64,000 bases of DNA from Lachnospiraceae bacterium (GTDB lineage Bacteria > Bacillota > Clostridia > Lachnospirales > Lachnospiraceae): NCBI GenBank assembly GCA_015057005.1, contig SVFF01000003.1:72972-136971 (forward strand), read 5' to 3'. The notes beneath the pieces are model-generated. The model was not told the DNA's origin. It worked only from the letters and a program-made list of their open reading frames with translations, and did not search any database. Numbering within the stretch: position 1 is the first letter of the stretch; the number at the start of each line of letters is the position of its first letter. Shown here in pieces: positions 8,579 to 16,652 of this stretch. A program made the position numbers and the translations under genes.

Positions 8579-9133
8579 ATGAGCGCTAGATTACAGGTTT
8601 ACGAAGACAAAATGAAGAAGGCTTATGAGTATCTCGAGGCTGATTACATGGGTATCCGTGCAGGACGTGCAAACCCCCATGTATTAGACAAGCTGCGTGT
8701 GGATTACTACGGTTCTCCCACTCCCATTCAGCAGGTTGGTAACGTTACTGTTCCCGAGGCACGTATCATTCAGATTGCTCCCTGGGAGAAATCTCTGTTG
8801 AAACCCATTGAGAAGGCTATTCTGACTTCCGATATCGGTATCAATCCTTCCAACGACGGCAGCGTGATCCGTCTGGTATTCCCTGAGCTTACTGAGGAGC
8901 GCAGAAAAGACCTGGTTAAGGATGTTAAGAAGAAAGCTGAGGAGGCTAAGGTTGCTGTCCGCAATATCAGACGTGACGGTAACGATGCATTAAAGAAGCT
9001 GGGCAAATTTTCTGAGGTATCTGAGGATGAAGTAAAGCAGCTGGAAGAGAAGCTGCAGAAGATCACAGACAAGTTCATCAAGGAGATTGATACTTTGATG
9101 GAAGCTAAGTCAAAGGAGATCATGACAGTTTAG
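8579..9133 (+). CDS. frr: Ribosome recycling factor
   Basis: Acts with EF-G to split post-termination ribosomes. The 184-residue protein has the standard length and motifs: MGIRAGRANPHVLDKL (about 25-40), YYGSPTPIQQVG, the PWEKSLLKPIEKAI segment, and the helical LTEERRKDLVKDVKK region. GGAGGA sits just upstream of the ATG. It follows pyrH by 110 nt with no terminator, as in most Firmicutes, so co-transcription is likely. Confidence 0.97.
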   Translation: MSARLQVYEDKMKKAYEYLEADYMGIRAGRANPHVLDKLRVDYYGSPTPIQQVGNVTVPEARIIQIAPWEKSLLKPIEKAILTSDIGINPSNDGSVIRLVFPELTEERRKDLVKDVKKKAEEAKVAVRNIRRDGNDALKKLGKFSEVSEDEVKQLEEKLQKITDKFIKEIDTLMEAKSKEIMTV

Positions 9134-9231
9134 TGCGAACTGCGGGGGGCGGAGATGCGTAAGCTTTTCTGTCCCTTTTTGTACAATTTGCAGCTGTTTA
9201 GAGTCGGCTGGGCTTTGGAATGGAGAGTATT

Positions 9232-9951
9232 ATGAAAGAAAATCTGAAAATGCCGAATCACGTGGCCATCATATTGGATGGCAACGGCAGATGGGCCAAG
9301 GCTAAGGGTCTGCCTCGCAATTACGGACATGTGCAAGGTGCCAAGACCGTTGAAGAAATCTGTGAAGTGGCTTACAAGATGGGGATCCAGTACCTGACAG
9401 TGTATGCTTTTTCCACGGAGAACTGGAATCGCCCCCAGGATGAAGTGGATGCGCTGATGAAGCTGCTGCGCAATTATATGAAGAACTGCCTGAAGACTGC
9501 TGAAAAGAATCGTATGTGCGTAAGGGTATTGGGCGATAAGACCAGGCTGGATGAGGATATCCGTACCAGAATTGAAGAACTGGAGGAGGCCACCAAGAAT
9601 AATGACGGTCTTCATTTCCAGATTGCCATCAACTACGGCGGTCGTGATGAACTGGTTAGGGCTACGAAAAAACTGGCGGAAAAGATTGCTTCCGGAGCAT
9701 TGGCACCGGAGGATATCAATGAGGCAAGTGTCAGCAGTTTTCTGGATACTGCAGGGATTCCTGATCCGGATCTGCTGATCCGCACCTGCAATGAGCAGAG
9801 AATTTCCAATTTCCTGCTGTGGCAGCTGGCTTACACGGAGTTTTATTTTACACCGGTACCCTGGCCGGATTTTACAAAAGAAGAATTGGTAAAGGCTGTG
9901 GAGGCATATAATCGTAGAGACAGAAGATATGGCGGCCTGAAGGAGGAATAG
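9232..9951 (+). CDS. uppS: Isoprenyl transferase (undecaprenyl diphosphate synthase)
   Basis: cis-Prenyltransferase that makes undecaprenyl diphosphate, the lipid carrier for cell-wall precursors. The signature HVAIILDGNGRWAK carries the catalytic aspartate near residue 18; YAFSTENWNRP and the C-terminal RTCNEQRISNFLLWQ and EFYF motifs are all present. Start taken at ATG 9232, which has GGAG 6 nt upstream; ATG 9220 in the same frame lacks a ribosome site. Four nucleotides separate its stop codon from cdsA. Confidence 0.96.
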   Translation: MKENLKMPNHVAIILDGNGRWAKAKGLPRNYGHVQGAKTVEEICEVAYKMGIQYLTVYAFSTENWNRPQDEVDALMKLLRNYMKNCLKTAEKNRMCVRVLGDKTRLDEDIRTRIEELEEATKNNDGLHFQIAINYGGRDELVRATKKLAEKIASGALAPEDINEASVSSFLDTAGIPDPDLLIRTCNEQRISNFLLWQLAYTEFYFTPVPWPDFTKEELVKAVEAYNRRDRRYGGLKEE

Positions 9952-9955
9952 TTCC

Positions 9956-10780
9956 ATGTTTCGGACCAGATTATTAAGCGGAATCGTATTAGTCATTCTG
10001 GCATTACTGACACTGAGCAGCGGCGGTGTGTTGCTTTTGCTGGCATTGGGGATGATATCCATGATCGCATACCGTGAACTGACCAAGGCTCTGCTTTGTG
10101 CAACAGACGGGAAAAAAGTGAATACCCTGGAGACTGCGGGATTGGTTGGCGTTGCGCTCTACTATGTGACGGTATATTTTGCCAGTCAGTGGAATTTGCA
10201 GCTGATGTGTATTGTGGGAGTGTTTATGGCGCTGATGTTTATCTATGTGTTCACATTCCCGAAATTTCAGGCATCCCAGGTGCTGGGGGCATTTTTTGCT
10301 TTCATGTACGCGCCGGTGATGCTGTCCTTTGTGTATCTGACCCGCGAAAGCGCCTTTGGCGTTTATATGGTGTGGCTGATCCTGCTCAGTGCCTGGGGAA
10401 GTGATACCTGTGCATATTGCGTGGGAATGCTGATCGGTAAGAAAAAAATATTCCCCGTATTGAGCCCTAAGAAATCTCTGGAGGGATGCATCGGCGGCGT
10501 ATTGGGTGCAGCACTTTTGGGTGGCCTGTACGGCTACTTCTTTGTAGAGCAGCAGCTGCCTGATCAGGAAGTGACGGGCATTATTGCCTTTATCTGCGCA
10601 GTCGGCGCAGTGATGAGCATGGTGGGAGACCTGGCGGCCTCCGCTATCAAGCGTAATCATAACATCAAAGACTATGGCAAACTCATCCCCGGCCACGGCG
10701 GCATCATGGACCGTTTCGACAGCATGATCGTCACCGCACCCATGATATACTTCCTGACCATGTTGATGATCAGATTATGA
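9956..10780 (+). CDS. cdsA: Phosphatidate cytidylyltransferase
   Basis: Makes CDP-diacylglycerol from phosphatidic acid and CTP, the branch point of phospholipid synthesis. The 274-residue protein has about eight hydrophobic helices and the CdsA signature near the C-terminus: SAIKRNHNIKDYGKLIPGHGG followed by MDRFDS. AGGAGG lies 9 nt before the ATG, within the end of uppS, so the two genes are tightly coupled. Confidence 0.95.
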   Translation: MFRTRLLSGIVLVILALLTLSSGGVLLLLALGMISMIAYRELTKALLCATDGKKVNTLETAGLVGVALYYVTVYFASQWNLQLMCIVGVFMALMFIYVFTFPKFQASQVLGAFFAFMYAPVMLSFVYLTRESAFGVYMVWLILLSAWGSDTCAYCVGMLIGKKKIFPVLSPKKSLEGCIGGVLGAALLGGLYGYFFVEQQLPDQEVTGIIAFICAVGAVMSMVGDLAASAIKRNHNIKDYGKLIPGHGGIMDRFDSMIVTAPMIYFLTMLMIRL

Positions 10781-10842
10781 TTATACTAAATATTTTATTG
10801 AAGCTACTTGTTGATTAAATGAATGTTACATCAATACACTAG

Positions 10843-10978
10843 GGAGAGTGTGTACCATGTTCTGCTAAGCAGGCCTTAAAAAACGTCGGCGCTTAACGAG
10901 GTTTTTTCGAGTTTAGCGTCCGTTACATTTTTTGCGGGGCGCAAGCGTCCTGCGTGTAGAATATGGTGCACACTCTCC
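10843..10978. repeat. 136-bp inverted-repeat element between cdsA and dxr
   Basis: Two 21-nt arms (10843-10863 and 10958-10978) are inverted copies differing at two positions, both compatible with G-U pairing in RNA. The core holds smaller hairpins, such as GGGCGC-AA-GCGTCC at 10937-10950, and short T-tracts. No protein is evident. The layout suggests a non-autonomous MITE-like repeat, or a highly structured leader for dxr. I see no target-site duplication. Confidence 0.7.
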
Positions 10979-10994
10979 TGGAAAGAGAGAAAAC

Positions 10995-12140
10995 ATGAAG
11001 AACATTGCAGTCCTGGGCTCCACCGGTTCCATCGGAACCCAGACCCTGGAAATTGTGAGAAATAATCCTGACCTGCAGGTAGCGGCACTGGCTGCAGGCA
11101 GCAGTGTGGATCTGATAGAAGCACAGATCAGAGAATTTAGCCCTAAGCTTGCAGCTATGTGGAGTGAGGAAGCAGCGGCTGAACTTCGCAGCCGCGTGGC
11201 TGATCTGCCTGTGAAGGTAGTGGCAGGCATGGACGGTCTTCTGGAAATTGCAGTGATGCCGGAAAGTCAGGTATTGGTTACCGCGATTGTGGGAATGATT
11301 GGTATCAGGCCTACCATTGCGGCCATTGAAGCCGGCAAGGACATTGCATTGGCCAATAAGGAGACCCTGGTAACAGCGGGACATATTATTATGCCCCTGG
11401 CAAAGGAAAAAGGTGTGTCCATTTTGCCTGTGGACAGTGAGCACAGCGCTATTTTCCAATCTTTGAACGGTGAACCGAAAAATCGTATTTCCAAGATTTT
11501 GCTGACTGCCTCCGGTGGTCCTTTCAGAGGACGTACCAGAGCAGAGCTGGTCAATATTCAGGTGGAGGACGCGTTAAAGCATCCTAATTGGGCAATGGGA
11601 TGTAAGATTACCATTGATTCCTCCACATTGGTAAACAAGGGACTTGAGGTCATGGAGGCAAAATGGCTCTTTGATGTAGATCTTGACCGGATTCAGGTGG
11701 TGGTACATCCACAGAGCGTGATCCATTCCATGGTGGAATTTGTGGACGGCGGTATCATGGCGCAGCTTGGTACTCCTGATATGAAGCTTCCCATTCAGTA
11801 CGCACTTTTTTATCCTGACAGAAGACCTATGCCCGGAAAACGTCTGGATTTCTACGAATTGGGACAGATTACCTTTGAGAAGCCTGACATGGAGAACTTC
11901 CCGGGACTTAAGCTGGCTTATCAGGCATCGGCTGTGGGCGGCAGTATGCCTACGGTATACAATGCAGCAAACGAGAAAGCGGTAGGGCTTTTCCTGGACA
12001 GAAAGATTTCCTATCTGCAGATCACTGAGTTGATCGAGGCAGCAATGGAGCAGCATAAAGTGATCGCCAATCCTTCTGTGGCAGAGATTCTGGATACAGA
12101 GAAGGAAGCCTATGCGTACATTGAGGGCAGGCTTGGTTGA
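10995..12140 (+). CDS. dxr: 1-deoxy-D-xylulose 5-phosphate reductoisomerase
   Basis: Second enzyme of the MEP isoprenoid pathway, converting DXP to MEP with NADPH. The 381-residue protein shows the dinucleotide site LGSTGSIGTQTLEI at the N-terminus, NKETLVTAG, the PVDSEHSAIFQ metal/substrate motif, TASGGPFR and the flexible-loop HPNWAMG segment. Start set at ATG 10995, where the family sequence begins; the frame runs upstream into the inverted-repeat element but that part is not conserved protein. It supplies precursors for uppS two genes earlier. Confidence 0.96.
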   Translation: MKNIAVLGSTGSIGTQTLEIVRNNPDLQVAALAAGSSVDLIEAQIREFSPKLAAMWSEEAAAELRSRVADLPVKVVAGMDGLLEIAVMPESQVLVTAIVGMIGIRPTIAAIEAGKDIALANKETLVTAGHIIMPLAKEKGVSILPVDSEHSAIFQSLNGEPKNRISKILLTASGGPFRGRTRAELVNIQVEDALKHPNWAMGCKITIDSSTLVNKGLEVMEAKWLFDVDLDRIQVVVHPQSVIHSMVEFVDGGIMAQLGTPDMKLPIQYALFYPDRRPMPGKRLDFYELGQITFEKPDMENFPGLKLAYQASAVGGSMPTVYNAANEKAVGLFLDRKISYLQITELIEAAMEQHKVIANPSVAEILDTEKEAYAYIEGRLG

Positions 12141-12226
12141 CTGACTTGAATGATTCAACATGGCGTGGCGTGGAAATGACGTGGATTGACAGTAAATTAT
12201 TGACAGAAAGGTTATGTAGTAAATAA

Positions 12227-13279
12227 ATGACAACATTGATATTGTTCATTTTGATCTTCGGGGTGGTGGTAATTTCTCATGAATTCGGCCACTTTCTGCT
12301 GGCAAAGGCCAGTGGGATCCGTGTGTTGGAATTTTCCGTGGGAATGGGTCCGACGCTCTTTTCTTTCCAAAAAGGAGATACCAAATATGCGCTGAAGCTT
12401 CTGCCTATCGGCGGAGCCTGCATGTTTGAGGGCGAAGATGGCCTGCAGACTCAGGAAGGGGAACCCGGTGAGGGGTCTTTCATGAAGGCAAATGTGTGGA
12501 AGAGAATTTCCACTGTAGTGGCCGGACCACTTTTTAATTTTATTTTAGCCTTTATCATTGCTCTGATCATGGTCAATATGATTGTGATTCGTGACCCTGT
12601 AGCTACAGAGGTAGTAGAGGGTGGAGCAGCAGCTGAAGCCGGACTGCAGGACGGAGACCGCATTCTTTCCATAGACGGTGAGCGGATCCGACTCTATGAG
12701 GAAATACTGCTGTTCACCCAGACCCACAAAGGCGGTGAAGTAGAGCTGGGCTATGAAAGAGACGGTCAGGAGTATGCGGTGACTATTGAACCCCAGTTCG
12801 ACGATAGCACCGGCAGGTACATGATTGGTATTTCCAATGCGGATTTCGTGAAGATAAAGGGCATTGACTCTCTGAGGTATGCCTGGTACGAGATCCGTTA
12901 CAGTGTGAAAATGACTTATAAGAGCCTGGGAATGCTGGTGAAGGGACAGGTAGGCCGCGAAGATGTGGCCGGTCCGGTTGGCATCGCAGTAAATCTGGTA
13001 GGCAAGACATACGAAGAGAGTAAGCAGTACGGCTGGCAGAGTGTATTGGTCAACATGATGAATATTACGCTGATGCTTTCTGTTAATCTGGGAATCATCA
13101 ATTTGCTGCCTTTGCCGGCTTTGGACGGCGGACGACTGATGTTCATGTTGATCGAAGTGGTGCGGGGCAAGCCTGTGCCGCCCGACAAGGAGGGCATGGT
13201 CCATTTTGCCGGGTTGATTTTCTTTATGGTATTAATGGTACTTGTACTGTTCAATGATATTGCCAATATATTGACATAA
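12227..13279 (+). CDS. rseP: Site-2 protease family RIP metalloprotease
   Basis: Intramembrane zinc protease of 350 residues. HEFGH at 18-22 supplies zinc ligands and the catalytic glutamate in the first helix. A PDZ domain lies around residues 120-190 (AAAEAGLQDGDRILSIDG), and the second metal motif is LLPLPALDGGRL near 300. Family members cleave membrane-embedded anti-sigma factors and leftover signal peptides; the ECF anti-sigma at 5.8 kb is a possible but unproven substrate. The ribosome site (GAAAGG, 16 nt away) is poor. Confidence 0.93.
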   Translation: MTTLILFILIFGVVVISHEFGHFLLAKASGIRVLEFSVGMGPTLFSFQKGDTKYALKLLPIGGACMFEGEDGLQTQEGEPGEGSFMKANVWKRISTVVAGPLFNFILAFIIALIMVNMIVIRDPVATEVVEGGAAAEAGLQDGDRILSIDGERIRLYEEILLFTQTHKGGEVELGYERDGQEYAVTIEPQFDDSTGRYMIGISNADFVKIKGIDSLRYAWYEIRYSVKMTYKSLGMLVKGQVGREDVAGPVGIAVNLVGKTYEESKQYGWQSVLVNMMNITLMLSVNLGIINLLPLPALDGGRLMFMLIEVVRGKPVPPDKEGMVHFAGLIFFMVLMVLVLFNDIANILT

Positions 13280-13301
13280 GATATTACAATGGGAGGCAAC
13301 G

Positions 13302-13340
13302 AGATCAGGTTGTTCATGCGCGCATGCTGCGACCTGATCT
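13302..13340. other. Imperfect hairpin after rseP
   Basis: AGATCAGGT pairs with ACCTGATCT, and CATGCG with CGCATG inside it, separated by a small internal loop. No T-run follows on the plus strand. A second small hairpin, CGCAAAA / TTTTGCG, lies at 13354-13373. It may stabilise or end the rseP operon transcript. Confidence 0.5.
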
Positions 13341-13373
13341 TGCGCTCCGACCGCGCAAAAGTATATTTTTGCG

Positions 13374-13560
13374 TAAACCTTTGATTTCTAAAATCTTTTT
13401 TTCAAAACTTTCGATTTCAAAATTTCAATTTCAAACTATCAATTTCAAAATTTCAAAATCTAAAAAATCAATTTTCAAAAACATTCAACTTCTAAAATAT
13501 CAAACTCTTTATTTTTCAATTAATGATTTCCTTAATAGTACTTTGCTTAAAATTACATAA
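13374..13560. repeat. AT-rich degenerate TTTCAAAA repeat tract
   Basis: An extremely AT-rich stretch with irregular reiterations of ATTTCAAA, clearest at 13413-13460. The plus strand is open here but would encode a low-complexity Ile/Lys/Ser/Phe protein with no ribosome site, so I treat it as non-coding. It fills most of the gap before the PP2C-like gene. Confidence 0.55.
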
Positions 13561-13578
13561 GAAAGGCAGGTTTTTGTT

Positions 13579-14217
13579 ATGCAGTATTTATCTGGCTGTT
13601 TTTGGAGGCAGGAGGAGGCTGTGACTCTGGTATTGAAGCATTTGGTGTATCCGGGCGGAGAAGAACCGGTGCTCGTGGGATGTTTGTGCCAGGGAGAAGG
13701 TGCCGCTCTATTTGGAAAAAAGCTCACGGACTGGTTTTATAGAGAGGGGCTGTATTTTTGTAAAAAAGCATCTGTCACACCGGAAAGTCTGCGCCGGCAG
13801 ATGCAAGTACAGCTGCAGGTATGGCTACAGGCGCAGGGGGAAGGACGAGGTGCCCAAGAGAACACATTACTGACGGGGGCAGTGCTTCTCTGCGTGGGAG
13901 AATATTTTGCCCTATGGAGCAGCATAGGACAACCGGTGTATCTGCTGAATACCCGATTCGGACGGTCTCACATTCGTTTGCTGACAGATGGAAAGCAGGA
14001 ACAATTTTTGTGCGGAAAGCTTCAAAATGGAGTGGGGATCTTTGTGCCATCGTCCGGGGTTAGCCAGCAAATGAGGGCGGAGGAGCTGGCGGAGTGTTTG
14101 GCGGTGAAAGCACTTACAGGAGAGGAACGGCTGGAAAAACGATTAAGGGAACTTGGAGAGAAAGCTGCAACGAGAGGCGCAGAGCAGGTGAGTACCATGC
14201 TGGTGGTGACATGCTAA
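13579..14217 (+). CDS. PP2C-like protein lacking metal-binding aspartates
   Basis: 212 residues that follow the order of PP2C (PPM) phosphatase motifs but lack the catalytic acids. QGEG (38-41) stands where DGxGG is expected, IGQP (116-119) for GDS, SSGV (158-161) for SDG, and QVST (203-206) for DNxT. The surrounding strands (VLVGCL, ENTLLTGAVLLCV, VYLLN, MLVV) match the fold. I infer a catalytically dead pseudophosphatase, probably regulating the kinase whose start codon overlaps its last codons. The match is by eye and identity is low. AAAGGCAGG lies upstream of the ATG. Confidence 0.55.
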   Translation: MQYLSGCFWRQEEAVTLVLKHLVYPGGEEPVLVGCLCQGEGAALFGKKLTDWFYREGLYFCKKASVTPESLRRQMQVQLQVWLQAQGEGRGAQENTLLTGAVLLCVGEYFALWSSIGQPVYLLNTRFGRSHIRLLTDGKQEQFLCGKLQNGVGIFVPSSGVSQQMRAEELAECLAVKALTGEERLEKRLRELGEKAATRGAEQVSTMLVVTC

Positions 14218-15104
14218 ACGATATTTTGAAAAAGGGCTTATCGGAATATAATGATTGGAACCTGCTGGGCAGGGGCACGTTTTCGACGGTTTATAGGGTA
14301 AGGGAGCGGAACACTGGCAGGTGGCTTGCCTGCAAGGTGGTCGTATCACGGGAACTGGCAGAGCGGGAAAAAGAATTTTTGCAGAAGGCTTCCCATCCGC
14401 TGTTTCCGAGATTTGATCGGTTTGTAGAACTGCAGGATCAATGGTGCATTGTCATGGAATATATTCCCGGTATTACATTAAAGGAGTGGATAGTCCGCCG
14501 CGGTGCGCTGGGCGGGCGGCAGGCTGCCTGGTTGGGCAGCAGGCTGGCGGAAGGTTTGCTTTCCCTGCACGAGCAGCCGGTGCCGGTTATTTACAGGGAT
14601 CTGAAGCCGGAAAATGTGATGATACAGCAGGATGGCAGGGTGCGGTTGATCGACCTGGGATGTGCCTGCTATGTGGAAGAAATGGGGAAAACCCAGGCAG
14701 GGACCAGAGGATATGCTGCCCCGGAGCAATTGAAGGGTGACGGAACAGCAGGAGTGGAGAGCGATGTGTATGCGCTGGGAAAACTGTTGCAGTTTGCGGC
14801 AGGCGTAGATATTGGGGGTGAACGACGAGGAAGTTGCCGAAGCAAAAGTATCAATAGAAAAAACAAGTGCAAGCTTCCCCGAGCATTTATATGTCTGTTG
14901 GAAGATATGACCCGGCAGGAGAGGAAGCAAAGAGTACCTGATATGCGTATTTTCTTACAGCGAATAGAGCAGTTTACCGGCACAGGGAAAAAACGTGGTG
15001 TGACGAGATGGTATACCGCATTCCGGAAGTGGGGAACGGGACAAAGGCACAGAAAGGGAAATATGGAGTTTTATTATCAAAAGAATATTAATAAGGGTAC
15101 ATAA
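14211..15104 (+). CDS. Serine/threonine protein kinase (cytoplasmic, YRD type)
   Basis: Eukaryotic-like kinase of 297 residues without transmembrane or PASTA regions. The glycine loop is GRGTFSTVY (20-28), the ATP-binding lysine K42 and the catalytic loop IYRDLKPEN (127-135), with Tyr in place of the HRD histidine. The metal motif is DLG (148-150), followed by GTRGYAAPEQ. About 45 C-terminal residues beyond the fold are basic. Start chosen at ATG 14211, which overlaps the previous stop codon by 7 nt; the frame continues upstream but only inside the neighbouring gene. Likely an operon pair with the PP2C-like protein; substrate unknown. Confidence 0.88.
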   Translation: MLNDILKKGLSEYNDWNLLGRGTFSTVYRVRERNTGRWLACKVVVSRELAEREKEFLQKASHPLFPRFDRFVELQDQWCIVMEYIPGITLKEWIVRRGALGGRQAAWLGSRLAEGLLSLHEQPVPVIYRDLKPENVMIQQDGRVRLIDLGCACYVEEMGKTQAGTRGYAAPEQLKGDGTAGVESDVYALGKLLQFAAGVDIGGERRGSCRSKSINRKNKCKLPRAFICLLEDMTRQERKQRVPDMRIFLQRIEQFTGTGKKRGVTRWYTAFRKWGTGQRHRKGNMEFYYQKNINKGT

Positions 15105-15135
15105 AAGGGCGCCCGAACCTTAAGGTCCGGGCGCC
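15103..15135 (-). terminator. Terminator for the SASP gene (minus strand)
   Basis: A 12-bp stem (GGCGCCCGAACC / GGTCCGGGCGCC, one mismatch) with a TTAA loop. On the minus strand it is followed by CCTTTTAT. It lies between the convergent kinase and SASP genes. Confidence 0.75.
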
Positions 15136-15168
15136 GAAATTCTTAATTGCAGACTTGGATTGTGTTTG

Positions 15169-15366
15169 TTACTTCATCTGCTCTTCCTGCTTCTTGATCA
15201 TACGACGTACCATTTCGCCGCCGATGCTGCCAGCTTCCTTGGAAGTAAGGTCGCCGTTGTAGCCTTCTTTCAGGTTAACGCCCAGCTCGGATGCCACTTC
15301 GGTTTTAAAACGATCCATGGCTGCTTTTGCTTCAGGAACTTCAACTCTGTTTGATCTGTTTGCCAT
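15169..15366 (-). CDS. Alpha/beta-type small acid-soluble spore protein
   Basis: 65-residue SASP that coats spore DNA. It shows the family hallmarks: a TEVASELG segment (the GPR germination-protease cleavage region), the turn LTSKEAGSIGGEMVRRMI near the C-terminus, and abundant small and basic residues. GGAGGTG lies upstream of the ATG. Expression would be in the forespore under sigma G; I could not identify a convincing sigma-G promoter in the upstream sequence. It shows the organism makes endospores. Confidence 0.95.
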   Translation of the reverse strand: MANRSNRVEVPEAKAAMDRFKTEVASELGVNLKEGYNGDLTSKEAGSIGGEMVRRMIKKQEEQMK

Positions 15367-15427
15367 TTTAATTCACCTCCTGAATTCTTTCTGTTTTGTG
15401 TGTTTTGAATTCTCATCTATGATTTAT

Positions 15428-15464
15428 CTTTCAAGATAAGCGTGTCAGTTGCTTATCCTGAAAG
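15428..15464. repeat. Inverted repeat in the SASP / substrate-binding protein divergent gap
   Basis: CTTTCAAGATAAGC (15428-15441) is complementary to GCTTATCCTGAAAG (15451-15464) except at one position. A third related arm, CTTATCTTG, lies at 15507-15515. It falls between divergent genes and could be an operator or an RNA hairpin in the SASP leader. No T-run follows on either strand. Confidence 0.5.
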
Positions 15465-15621
15465 AACTCGCCGCGCGTGTTATTTCGTTCTAAGCTTCTG
15501 TCATCACTTATCTTGGTAATAGTATGAGCAGAGAAAAATATTTTACGCTGGTAACTTCTGCATTTTTGTGCTAATATAAAAACGTTGTTGAAAAATATTA
15601 TAGAAGGGATTATTGACTATT

Positions 15622-16602
15622 ATGAAAAAGACAGCTAAAAAGATATTGACCTTAGGAATTACATTTGCCTTGTTGGCAGCAACCCTTCTGGGCTGCGGTG
15701 CAGTCTCTGAACCCACCACAGTACGTGTTGGTTCCATGAAAGGTCCTACTTCCATAGGATTAGTGTTTTTGATGGAAGAGGATGAAGCCGGAAAGGCTGA
15801 TAACGACTATGAGTTTCAGATGGTAACTGGAGCGGACGAGCTTTTGCCCCTGATGATCAAAGGGGAACTTGATATTGCGCTGGTGCCTGCCAATGTGGCT
15901 GCAGTACTTTATAATAAGACTGAGGGCGGCGTGGCAGTGATCGATATCAACACCCGCGGTGTACTGTACATGGTGTCCGGAGACACAACGATGCAGGATT
16001 TTACTGATTTAAAAGGAAAGACCATATACCTGACCGGTAAAGGAACTACGCCGGATTATGTGCTGCAGTATCTGCTGGCACAAAATGGTATGACCACTGA
16101 GGATTGCACTCTGGAGTATAAGTCTGAGGCCACGGAGGTTGCGGCTGTGCTGGCGGAGGATTCCAATGCTGTAGGTCTTCTTCCCCAGCCCTTTGTGACA
16201 GCAGCATGTGCCCAGAACGAAGCTCTTTCCATCGTTTTCTCCATGGACGAAGAGTGGAGTAAAGTCTGCGGGGATGAAGGTGCAAGCACCGTCACCGGAG
16301 TAACTGTGGTGCGTAAGGAATTTTTAGAGAAAAACGAGGATGCGGTGAAGGCATTCTTAAAAGAGCATGCTGACAGTGCAGATGCTATCAACAAAGATAC
16401 GGAGGTTGGTGCTGGGTTGGTAGTCAAGGCAGGCATTATCGCCAAGGAGCCTCTGGCTAAGAAGGCGATCCCCTTCTGCAGTATCGTATGCACAACAGGT
16501 GAGGAGATGAAAACAGCTCTTTCTGCGTACCTGGAGGTACTGTTCGGACAGTCTCCCGAAGCAGTGGGCGGTAAACTTCCTGGTGAGGATTTCTACTATT
16601 AA
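15622..16602 (+). CDS. ABC transporter substrate-binding lipoprotein (NMT1/SsuA-like)
   Basis: 326-residue periplasmic-binding-type lipoprotein: signal peptide with lipobox LLGC near residue 26, then a bilobal fold with VRVGSMKGPTSIG, LMIKGELDIALVPANVAAVL and DLKGKTIYLTGKGTTPDYVLQYLL. These are typical of nitrate/sulfonate/thiamine-precursor binding proteins. The substrate cannot be read from sequence. Start taken at ATG 15622; TTG 15613 is possible. It precedes its cognate membrane component by 50 nt. Confidence 0.85.
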   Translation: MKKTAKKILTLGITFALLAATLLGCGAVSEPTTVRVGSMKGPTSIGLVFLMEEDEAGKADNDYEFQMVTGADELLPLMIKGELDIALVPANVAAVLYNKTEGGVAVIDINTRGVLYMVSGDTTMQDFTDLKGKTIYLTGKGTTPDYVLQYLLAQNGMTTEDCTLEYKSEATEVAAVLAEDSNAVGLLPQPFVTAACAQNEALSIVFSMDEEWSKVCGDEGASTVTGVTVVRKEFLEKNEDAVKAFLKEHADSADAINKDTEVGAGLVVKAGIIAKEPLAKKAIPFCSIVCTTGEEMKTALSAYLEVLFGQSPEAVGGKLPGEDFYY

Positions 16603-16652
16603 TATTATATGGAATGATATCAGCATAAAAGTATTGTGATCAAGGATGCAAG

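Noticed and set aside
13324..13560. 78-codon plus-strand open frame in the AT-rich tract
   Set aside because: Low-complexity Ile/Lys/Phe/Ser product, no ribosome site, sequence explained by TTTCAAAA-type repeats.
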